A stretch of 17,889 nt of DNA, taken from positions 1-17,889 of the forward strand of contig JASCIV010000506.1 in the NCBI GenBank assembly GCA_030374735.1. The letters are read 5' to 3'. The notes beneath the pieces are model-generated. The model ran no database searches. It saw only the letters and a list, made by a program, of their open reading frames with translations, and was not told the DNA's origin. Positions 10,367 through 17,875 of this stretch are shown here, in pieces. The stretch's first letter is position 1; every line of letters starts with the position of its first letter. This DNA comes from Gracilaria caudata. Its lineage: Eukaryota; Rhodophyta; Florideophyceae; Gracilariales; Gracilariaceae. The translations under genes were made by a program, and so were the position numbers.

Positions 10367-10602
10367 CCCAGGCAGAAACTTCCGTCATTGAATCTTCATT
10401 CTCTACTAAGTAAGACGGCTAAATTTCTTAAATCTTCAAGGCATTCTCAATGCATTGAAGTTTTTAGAAAAATTACCTTCAATAGATTCTCGTTGCATAC
10501 AGATGCAATGAAGACTCAATGACGCACGACCAATTCTGATGAGAAAGAAATGAAAATCGTATGAGATTTCAATTCAGTTCGATTTAACGAGTATTTCCTG
10601 GG
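10367..10602 (+). mobile_element. 236-bp MITE, copy B, with TGA target duplication
   Basis: This is the partner of 8312-8547 in opposite orientation, also 236 bp, running from CCCAGGCAGAAAC to TATTTCCTGGG. It is flanked by TGA at 10364-10366 and 10603-10605, a perfect 3-bp target duplication that differs from copy A's ACG. Each copy therefore inserted independently and they are not the two ends of one element. Internal landmarks are CCGTCATTGAATCTTCATT near the left, mirrored by AATGAAGACTCAATGACG (10508-10525), and the central palindrome TCAATGCATTGA (10447-10458). It is non-coding. High identity to copy A implies relatively recent activity of the family. Confidence 0.88.
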
Positions 10603-10605
10603 TGA

Positions 10606-11337
10606 TGATGGTGACGTGCACGATAGGGCAACGGTTTCGATGTTGTTAGAGGTCGAGAGTTGATCGTGTGACACAGATCTGAAACCAAGAACGGGACAGG
10701 GCGTGAGGAAGAAGTCGGGTCAGATTTCAAATTATTCTGACGAACATGAGTTGCACTCAGAAACGAGTAAAACTGAGAGAAGACAATGTGATGGATCATT
10801 CCTCACGTTACGGAAACGTGCCGTAAAACGGTTGTGTCGGCGCTTCTGGTGGAGTGCTTTTTATATGATAGACACGAAGACCTCTATAGAGTCGTTAGCC
10901 CGTTCTCGGAGTTGTACTGTGGTACGAAGTGATGTGTGCTTGAAGAAAAAATGAATCTCAAGGGGTGGATGCTAGAAACGGAAGTTCTGCAGAAGCTCTG
11001 CTCAAATCCTTCGATCATCAGAAATGCGTTCAGAACGTGGGAGCCGAAGGGAGGCAGCTTAAGCTGATGGGCTCCTTTTTTCCAAACTATATCGCACGCG
11101 AGCTTTGAGAACGTAGAAAGGAATGCAGCGTTCGGAGCTGTGTGAGTTGACGCCCAATGAATAGCGGGTAAATATGCCGCAAAATGGAGACCTCAAATGG
11201 AGAGGTGCCGAGAAGGATGGAAACGGCTTTGGAGAAGTACTGGTGAACACATTTCTGGACAATGAACCTCATCACCCGGCTCGTGGTGTGAAAACTGGGA
11301 ACTGCGGGAACTTGTAGACGGAACGAAATAATCACCA
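10606..11337. other. Purine-leaning spacer without a supportable gene
   Basis: Short frames (83 codons at 10703-10954 plus, 83 at 11087-11338 minus) show no motif. The Lys/Arg/Glu-rich plus-strand frame is what a purine-rich strand yields by chance. The only structured item is the palindrome and T-run at 11040-11081. Confidence 0.45.
11040..11081 (+). other. Nested inverted repeat followed by T6
   Basis: GGAGCC (11040-11045) pairs with GGCTCC (11070-11075). Between them is the perfect 12-base palindrome CAGCTTAAGCTG (11055-11066), and six T follow at 11076-11081. The layout recalls a hairpin plus T-run such as a Pol III termination signal. I could not find convincing A-box or B-box promoter elements upstream, so a small RNA gene is not claimed. 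Confidence 0.35.
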
Positions 11338-11575
11338 TCAGAAAGATTCAAAATAATTCAGATATTTTCTTGGTGACGAATCTTCAGCCCAAAAACTGGC
11401 CTCGTACGTTGAATGCTCGTTCGAGAAGCATAATTGCATTAAAGCACCCATCCTGGTATGTCGTCGTGCCAGTTTGAGCTCAAGTTTCCCGGACACAAGA
11501 AAGCGACACATTGCACCTTCGTAGTCCCCAGCTTCATCCTTCAGTGAGCTGCATTGAATCAAATGAAGAAAAGAC
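11338..11575 (-). other. Possible exon or hypothetical coding fragment
   Basis: On the minus strand a 74-codon frame (ATG at 11562, stop at 11338) has protein-like composition, for example DEAGDYEGAMCRFLVSGKLE and EASFWAEDSSPRKYLNYFE. An AG acceptor-like site (AATGCAG) lies just upstream of CTCACTGAAGG. It sits downstream of, and in the same orientation as, the decayed transposase. I do not recognise it. It could be an exon of a lost gene or chance. Confidence 0.2.
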
Positions 11576-11790
11576 TTGAAATGCCAGTAATTCCTAAACG
11601 TTGTACAGGTTCGAGGGTAATTGCGAGATGCAAGAACATATCCAGTACATGTGATCCAGAAAGCATACGAAGAGATGTAGGGAGAGCAGGGAGAGCTTGG
11701 CTTCTTTTGAAGATAGATTCCTTGCTGTGGTTAAATGGCGACACTGAACTCAGAGCGCCTAACATATCTTTCTCGTGTACTCCAATATAT

Positions 11791-14525
11791 CTACGAAAGT
11801 CTTTGAAAAACTAAAAGGTCCCGGGAAGTCGAGCACGCCGTTTTCTCCCTCAAAAACTGATATTCCTTCCTCAAAGTGTCAACAAAGTACGTTCTCTCTT
11901 CCTTCCTTCTCCCGATCTCTACGACTTGCAATCACCGATATCTGATTTGATAACGCCGATACATTCTCGACTGAAAGCCCGCGAAACACCCGTCTTTGCT
12001 CTGAAACCCATTTCCATACACCTGTCTATGCTCCCCTCGCTTCAGGCCACGTGACGCTCATTGCATCAGGAAAAGAAAACTACGGCTGCCCAGGACAGTG
12101 TGCTCAAAGAAAAGCAGAATCTCACCATAGTAAACATGAACTTCCTGCTCTACAGAACCCTGAAAGTGCGCAGCAGTGAAACAGGACGATCTGGTCTTCT
12201 CGTGAATGTCGTGCATCATATCGCAGTGGTACGTAATTATGTACTCGTCGCTCGCCTTTCCATCGCGAAGCCTAGTCCAACCAGTGAAGCCTTTCTGTAT
12301 TGCCATCTATGAATGAATACGGTTAGTTAGTCTGATAGAGAGTTCGAGATGCAAGAGCAGGTGGTAAACGTACTTGCAGAAGTGTTGGTTTTCTCGTCGG
12401 TACTTGAAATATCTTGTGGAAAAGTGCAGGTGGAATCTGCGGAAAAGAGACCCCACCCTCTTCGCATCTTCATTTGAAATGCTCCAGCGAAAAACAATCT
12501 CCGAGAGATCTGCGAACAGTTTCCATCCATCCATTAGATTGCGTTGCAAAAGTCCGTCCAGAACAACGAGACTGACATGAATCACAAAAGCCTTCCATTC
12601 TGCTGCCTTCCATGTTTTCTCTAATCCAATCCTCTCGGACACCTAATGCGATCACTGAACCACCTCCCTGCTCCCTGTAGTCTTCTACTGAGCTGTCAGA
12701 GCAAAATTTGAAGAAGTGGCGCCTGTCTCACCCAGCCATATGGAAACCATATCTGGCGCAATATTCTAGAACAAGAGATGCATGGTATCAAAATTAAAAG
12801 CTCTCAAACGAGACTATTAACTGCATATTCTCAATCAACGGGCTGATGGACGTAGAGGGTATGCCAAAATCTTTGCACTGTTGATTTACTTCCTGCTTTT
12901 TCATTTTCTGCGATTGCTCACGAAGATTCTTACCGTACGCAGAAACGTCTTTGGGTTCCGCATTGGTAGTGTTTTGGGACTCCACAATTTCACTAAACGT
13001 TCCCTTCCTTTCTCCATTCTCGTTGTCTGCAAAGGATAATAGACGTGATTTCTTTCCGTGTCAAAAGTACCTCGAAGTGAGCAAAATCGGCATGGAACGA
13101 TGGCATGGTGACCTCGCAAATTTGTGAGCTTGTTGAGTGCCGCGAGATCTCCCTGGACAAAGAACAGATGAACGCGGATATTGCGCACGACCCCATCCCA
13201 CATTCTCACAATCTTACCTCTCAAGAACAATGTGAGATCTTCGGGAGCCTTTGGACTCGGAATTATTGAGACGGGAGCATGTTACTGAGCTTAAATCGTT
13301 CGGATGGTGGTAGGTTTAGGACACGAAGAACCATGGGCCAGAAACTGTACTCACTTTTCCTGAAAGCAGAAACTCCATCTGTAGATAAGGACAGAATTAT
13401 GTCATAAATCACTGCCTGAGTACCGCCGAGCTCTTTCACCGCATCTCGAAAGAGACTTCCGGACACGAAATCTACAAAGAAGTCCTTTCGGAGGATCTGT
13501 TAGCTTTGTATGTGGTCAGCGTTTTTTGAAAGTACTCGTACACCAAAGGATCTCTCTTCGTTCATCAACTGGGAGAGAAGGCGATCCCAAACTCCAATAT
13601 AACAGTACTGAGACACAAGGGCGTGTTCAATTCTGCATTTGGAGTGCTGACAGAAGATCTAATCATTCTTTTCACAAGTGTCTATAGCTTCATGTCTTCT
13701 GGCGCCGAAGGGCAGTTACTTGAAAGATAGAAACGATTCCCGAATCAAGTCCTTGCGGAGACCACTCCATCTAGAGAAATAGGCTCTTCTGTCTGTAAGC
13801 ATGTCATTTATCATCGACACAGTTGCTGTACCATGCTTTAGAGCAAATCCAACGACAAATAAATGGCTCTTCACAAACTCCAACAGTCGGTGTTCCGTCA
13901 TATTCCTAACTTCTACTTCATCTCGGAACTCAATACTAAAGAAATCATGCTCATTATCAAAAACTGCCGAGGTTCTTTCAATCCTCGCGTTCATAAGAAA
14001 TATATCATTGGGAGCTTCCGGGTTCTGAAGTGCTGGAGATTGTTCTCCTCTCCTCATCATTATCAGCATGCGATACAGGAATATGTGACTTACTGCTCCC
14101 AGAAGAGTACGTCGCAGGGCTTGCTCGAAAATGACCATCATCTGATGAGCATAAAGCGGAACTTGACCCGCGGTAGGCGTTGGATTGGTCTTCTGGGTCT
14201 CCAGAATTCGATGGTTGTCCAGGTTCGCAATCACGACTTGAACCTTCTATGCTGATAAGGGCTTTTTCCTGAGTTTCTTGAGCAAATGAGCTCGATGATG
14301 ATATTCTAGTAGACTGAGAACTATATCTGGTAGAAGATGAAAACGAGAGTACAGCCTGGACAGGAATGGGGAGAGGAATCGCTCGTGGTGCTCTCGTCGC
14401 TTTACATGTGACTCCAGTCGCAGAGAAGCGCGGTAGTGGCGGAAGGCTGTTGTTCTGCTAATTACCATGCCAAAATTGCAAGAGCAACGACTGAGTTCTG
14501 AACAGCGATATCCAGCCAGAGACAT
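11791..14525 (-). pseudogene. Decayed full-length Tnp2-type transposase
   Basis: Second member of the Tnp2 family, on the minus strand, homologous to 2-1591. One 69-residue C-terminal stretch matches at 47 positions by hand count. Order: a Cys/His N-terminus (CSCNFGMVISRTTAFRHY) from ATG 14525-14523; a Ser/Asp/Glu-rich linker (about 14010-14400, in a different frame); the core block LFVVGFALKHGTATVSMIND; DGVSAFRKSEYSFWPMVLR; LRGHHAIVPCRFCSLRG; DTMHLLF/NIAPDM; WKAFVIHVSLVVLDGLL; YYGEILLFFEH; and a C-terminus DLLVFQRLS at TAG 11791-11793. Lesions seen: in-frame TAG at 14247-14249, frame change near 13270, 1-base loss near 12931, frame change near 12796, TAG at 12766-12768 inside MHLLF*NIAPDM, loss of about 400 bp relative to the other copy near 12306 (removing the SQW block), Trp-to-TGA at 12058-12060, and two further frame changes at about 11925-11995. 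At least one short intron (13497-13541) is likely. It is non-functional. Confidence 0.88.
13497..13541 (-). other. Putative 45-bp intron in decayed transposase
   Basis: Read on the minus strand, the segment starts GTACGA, contains a branch-like CGCTGAC and ends GCTAACAG. The following exon then reads QILRKDFFVDFVSGSLF into the DGVSAFRK block without a stop, whereas reading through meets stops. Size fits the other introns in the window. Confidence 0.45.
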
Positions 14526-14591
14526 GATCTAACGCAGAAGTGGAGTTGTGCGCAAGTCGAAGCCAGAAAATAGAACGGAACTTATTGAAAG
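14526..14591. promoter_or_regulatory. 66-bp divergent intergenic interval
   Basis: It separates the start codon of the decayed transposase (minus, 14525) from the proposed start of the basic-protein gene (plus, 14592). If both starts are right, the two genes were transcribed head-to-head from a compact shared promoter region. No TATA box or other element is evident; transcription may start inside the neighbouring sequences. Confidence 0.25.
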
Positions 14592-15972
14592 ATGGGGCAT
14601 TCAAGAAGAATTCACAATCATAATGTATGTTGCTGACCTGTGCTTGTCTTGCTTAACCTGGGTCAAAAGTCGACAATGTTTTAGACTTTTCGTTTTGGCT
14701 TCTTTGAAAAGGTACTTAGATCCTTTCTCTTCAGCTCGTTTCTTCTGGAGTCTGCTCCTGTCTTGCCAGTGACCAAATCGTCTATCGTCGAAGGTGAGAT
14801 CTTCTTCTGGAACTCGGGTTTGCATCTCACTCTCTGCCACAACAGAAAATAATACCGTACTGGGACCCACACTTCGTCTTCTGCTTGTCTAGTGATTAAG
14901 AGAGAAGTCCTGAAGCATCCTCGTGAGAACGGCCGTCGGGGCAAGATCTGTTACGGAGAAGCCTTGGAACATACAATAAAGGATCACAACTCTTGCACTA
15001 CTTCCGATACGGAGCGCATTCCACCCCTTCCATGTTCTGGTAGGGCTTACTCATATCGCATTATGAGGGCAGTTGGAATGGAACTGGAGGCGTCAGACGT
15101 CCTTCACCGCTACTATGGAAAGTACACCTTGCAGGAGATTCAGCAGCTCTTCTCGAAAAGGAAACACGAGCTTCAAAGGGAGCTAAGAAGTGTGATGGGG
15201 GAGCTGGCCAATCGATTTGGGCACCTGCACGCAAAAAAATGCTTATGGGGGGCCCATGAGGCGATCAAAATCAAGCTCGTCAATCAGAAGCCTGTCATGG
15301 CAAGAGAGAAGAAGGGCCGACGTCACAGGTGGAAGGTTGCGTTACAAACCGAGCAGACCTCACAGGACTTTGAGGTTAGCAGGAGGAACAAGGCTCGAGT
15401 GGTGCGCATGATCGAGGCACGAAAAGAGAAAGCAAAACTTCGGATGCTTGTCGAAAGAGACGAAGCAATCCCCGCAGATGAGTCTGGATCTTCCTCAGAT
15501 GTGCCACTTGAGCATTTTACGGAGCGGAAGGAACTTAGTCTGTCTAGATTCAAGCGCCAGATGGAAAAGCCGAGTCGCGATGAGAACAAGCGAACCGATT
15601 GGAAGAAAAAGCGGAACAAGGCGGTACACAGTTCTCAACTTCGTGAGTATCGAGCCTGAATCAACTTCATCCTCGCTAAGTTCCATTTCAGAACGACAGA
15701 ACTACACTTCAATCCTAGGGCACAGCCAAAACTCGGAGATATCAAGAGAGGAAAGCATCGGAAGCTCGGATATAGATCAATCGGAGAGTTTTCAACGAAA
15801 CCTCGCACTCAAGGAGCCCGTGACAGTGCAGTCAAAGAAATCAGAAGATCATTACCGTACTAAGGGCAGTTACCACAAGGACACTATTGAGGACTGTGTT
15901 GACAAAGATCTGGGTCTGACGGAAATCGGAAGCCAGCATCCAAGAAACCACGGAAGCGTGTATTTCCATTAG
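14592..15972 (+). CDS. Four-exon gene, basic charged protein of unknown function (about 390 aa)
   Basis: Proposed exons are 14592-14624, 14685-14793, 14893-15642 and 15692-15972. The spliced length is 1173 bases, an exact number of codons, with no internal stop. The ATG at 14592 has A at -3. The third exon alone is open for over 240 codons; its apparent start at 14892 is GTG, so an upstream exon is required. Exon 2 shows an N-terminal stretch rich in Phe, Leu and Ser; exon 3 carries a likely helical segment (YTLQEIQQLFSKRKHELQRE) and a very basic, Lys/Arg/Glu-rich region (REKKGRRHRWK and later KRTDWKKKRNKA). Exon 4 is Ser/Asp/Glu-rich. I recognise no family. Nuclear or nucleic-acid-binding function is plausible from the basic stretches only. 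It lies head-to-head with the decayed transposase, so an accessory transposon gene is one reading; an unrelated host gene is another. The C-terminus is uncertain: a basic frame continues to 16112 (see 15903-16112). Confidence 0.55.
14625..14684 (+). other. Putative intron 1 (60 bp)
   Basis: The donor is GTATGT, branch-like sequences GCTGAC and GCTTAAC lie inside, and the acceptor is ATGTTTTAG. It joins the short first exon to a frame open from 14685 in phase 0. Confidence 0.5.
14794..14892 (+). other. Putative intron 2 (99 bp)
   Basis: The donor is GTGAGA, and a strong pyrimidine tract (CTTCGTCTTCTGCTTGTCTAG from the acceptor side, 14872-14892) leads to the AG. Splicing removes the TAA at 14850-14852 and restores a GTG (Val) codon across the junction, keeping the frame. 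A shorter acceptor at 14845 (CAACAG) would lead into a stop. Confidence 0.5.
15643..15691 (+). other. Putative intron 3 (49 bp)
   Basis: This is a textbook short intron: donor GTGAGT, branch-like GCTAAG, acceptor TTCCATTTCAG. It removes the in-frame TGA at 15657-15659 and continues for 93 more codons into the frame that stops at 15972. Confidence 0.75.
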
Positions 15973-16112
15973 ATAAAACTCGAATCCAACCATCAACCGC
16001 TTCTGACATCGGTCTGCGCGTAAAAAAGAAGCGCAGGTCAAAGTTGACTGGTTTGATTGTATCAAATCGGGCGGTCCTTCATTACATAATCGGAAGGGAA
16101 AGAAGTGAATGA
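15903..16112 (+). other. Basic open frame overlapping and extending the four-exon gene
   Basis: In another frame, 15903-16112 is open and strongly Lys/Arg-rich (RKPASKKPRKRVFPLDK, then VKKKRRSKLTGLIVSNRAVL), ending at TGA 16110-16112. Composition looks more like a coding nuclear-localisation region than chance. To join it to exon 4 needs a further intron, for which I found no good sites, or a 1-base deletion between 15692 and 15903. It may be the ancestral C-terminus. Confidence 0.35.
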
Positions 16113-16113
16113 T

Positions 16114-16347
16114 TTAGATCCTCAATATTATCCATATCCTCCGTCGTCTGATATCATTCTTCATATGTACATCATACCCGTCTGTATTCATAATGTTTGC
16201 GGTCACTATTCTTGCGATAGTTTCCTGCATTGAATCGAATACGTGAGAATGGGAAAGAGCTTTTTGGCAGGGTTTTGCTCCTCCACAAATACAAGTAAAA
16301 CGATTCCGGATTCTAAGTACTCTTGTCACATGCTTTCGAACATGTCA
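16114..16347 (-). other. Possible minus-strand exon with Cys/His cluster
   Basis: Read on the minus strand, an open frame of about 77 codons contains HVRKHVTRV and then FTCICGGAKPCQKALSHSHV, a C-x-C-x5-C...H-x-H arrangement that could bind zinc. It has no ATG at its start, so it would have to be an internal exon. No matching flanking exons were found. It could be chance. Confidence 0.22.
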
Positions 16348-17015
16348 GAATGAACGAATATATGAGTAGAATAAGGTTCGTGAATGACCTTCGTAGCAGG
16401 GAAGTCGTACCCTCTTCAAATCGGTTTGCATACTGAACTCGTATCAACACCCTTGAATTGGTGATAACTCACGATTGACCTGTTTCCAAACGCTCGAAAA
16501 CTGAGTACAAAGGTCATGTACTCCTTTTCACGAGAACGACGTACCTTGTGAGAGCAAGCCTGTCAAACGACAAAAAGAAGCAGAACCAAAGCGTGTTTGG
16601 ACACCAAGTTCGTGTTCTCCATCATCGGTAGGGCACATACCATTGTAGAATTGTTGTTGCTGGGAGCTCTCAGACTCTTTCTACGAGAGAGAGAATGTGT
16701 ATTTACGAAGGTAGTTCATTTTCCAACCATTCGTGGGACACAACCCACAGAACCCCGAAAACTCCAAAAAAAAGAAACCCTTTAGCTTTTTCCGTTTCTC
16801 GGTGACGAGATTACTTAAACTTGAATGGTTGCGCACGGTGACGAGAACGACGCGCTGTATCTAGCTGAGGTTCTCGAACATCTTCCCCTTTTCCACGGTG
16901 ATGGCGAGTGATGTCTGCACAAAACTCAAGTCGCAATCCATGCGGAAAGTTCACATTCATCTGAGCTGTACTTTTCTTAAGTTCGACGATAAGCACATAT
17001 GGAGGATGTGAGCCC
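16348..17015. other. Spacer upstream of zinc-finger gene
   Basis: About 670 bases with no supportable gene. A 68-codon minus frame (16811-17017) starts at an ATG that overlaps the plus-strand ATG at 17016 within CATG; it has no motif and is probably incidental. The plus frame of the next gene is open back to 16965, so an upstream exon of that gene could end here. Confidence 0.4.
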
Positions 17016-17758
17016 ATGCCTAAGATCTATTACTGTGTTGAAAGCCGTCGGGGTAATTGCAATGTAGGCGATGGCTCCATTGGTACGAATCCCAGCCATT
17101 TCTGCATCATATGCAAGGCACCAATACATTGTATTTGCGGAACTGCACCGCGCACAGCACTTAAGAGAAAGTACACTCCCGATGCTCCAGATGAAGGAGG
17201 TGGGGTGGCGTCCTGTGTAGTTCTTGTGGCCAATTTAATGAGGTACAGAGAAAGACGCCCGAAGCACCTTCAGAAGAGAAGAACACTTTCGTCGAAAGGA
17301 TTCCGAAAAAGTTCCGTGTTATTGATCAATTACTCCCTGATAATGTGCAGGTGTTTAGGTACTCGGAAATTCGGGAAAGACCCGTAAAGAATCGATTCAT
17401 GAACAGCGTGCACTATGCGTGCGAAAAAGAGTTGATTGGGTTTTTGGAAAGCCAAGCGTGGGGGCGACGCAAGCTGATACTGCCAGGACTGAGATTCAAC
17501 TCGTATTGGGGTGACAGTAACATTGATGTAATTCGGAAAAAGAGAAATGCGGAGAAGTCAAGAAGGTACAGGAAAACACATCGTCTCCGTTACAACATGA
17601 ATGCCAGACAAAGATACCATGCTAAAAGGCACGAAGAACTGAGGACGAAGCGTACCGTCTGTGTTCTCGGAACGCTAGTTGGTGCTAAAAAAAGGAGTAT
17701 TGAGAATGACCGGGAAACCGGTGAAATTAATCGAAAATGGAGGTTCAAATTTCCTTAA
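17016..17758 (+). pseudogene. Zinc-finger/basic protein gene with apparent 1-base frameshift
   Basis: From ATG 17016 the first frame encodes a Cys/His cluster: C7, C15, then C30-x2-C33-x4-H38-C39-x-C41 (HFCIICKAPIHCICG). The expected closing C-x2-C pair (VLCSSCG, 17210-17230) is in a different frame, which then stays open to TAA 17756-17758. A single-base loss in the G-run 17202-17205 would explain the break; a joined product would be about 247 aa. The second part includes FNSYWGDSNIDV and a Lys/Arg-rich tail (KSRRYRKTHRLRY, KRHEELRTKR), so the protein would suit DNA or RNA binding. I do not recognise the family. A 50-bp intron (17171-17220) could also fit the frame but would delete part of the cysteine pair and has a poor acceptor; a sequence error is possible too. 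Same orientation as the gene at 14592. Confidence 0.5.
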
Positions 17759-17780
17759 AATAATTCCATCCATTCAAATT

Positions 17781-17875
17781 TGCTAGTTTATCTGACGACA
17801 TAACTAGCATTTAACTTCACTTGTGCTTGTTAAAAACGTAGTGAAACTAGCCATGATGTTCGAACTTGGTAGTTT
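17781..17875. repeat. Short direct and inverted motif cluster, subterminal-repeat-like
   Basis: Four copies of an AACTAGC/GCTAGTT-type motif lie within 95 bases: TGCTAGTT (17781-17788), AACTAGCA (17802-17809, its perfect reverse complement), AAACTAGCC (17844-17852) and GGTAGTTT (17868-17875, an imperfect reverse complement of the third). The first and last are also followed by similar TATCTGA/AGCTGAT sequence. CACTA-type elements carry such short repeats near their ends, where the transposon-encoded protein binds. No terminus is visible before the window ends. Confidence 0.4.

Noticed and set aside
8312..10602. One large element with 236-bp terminal inverted repeats
   Set aside because: Each 236-bp unit has its own different 3-bp duplication (ACG, TGA), so they are two separate insertions.
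10703..10954. Lys/Arg/Glu-rich 83-codon plus frame
   Set aside because: The composition is predicted by the purine-rich strand; no motif or neighbouring exon.
11600..11625. tRNA B-box-like GGTTCGAGGGT
   Set aside because: No accompanying cloverleaf or A-box; no tRNA gene recognised anywhere in the window.
12061..12312. 83-codon plus frame
   Set aside because: It is the antisense shadow of the conserved C-terminal domain of the decayed transposase.
16811..17017. 68-codon minus frame sharing CATG with the zinc-finger gene start
   Set aside because: No motif; the plus-strand frame has a clear Cys/His cluster, so the overlap of start codons is probably coincidental.
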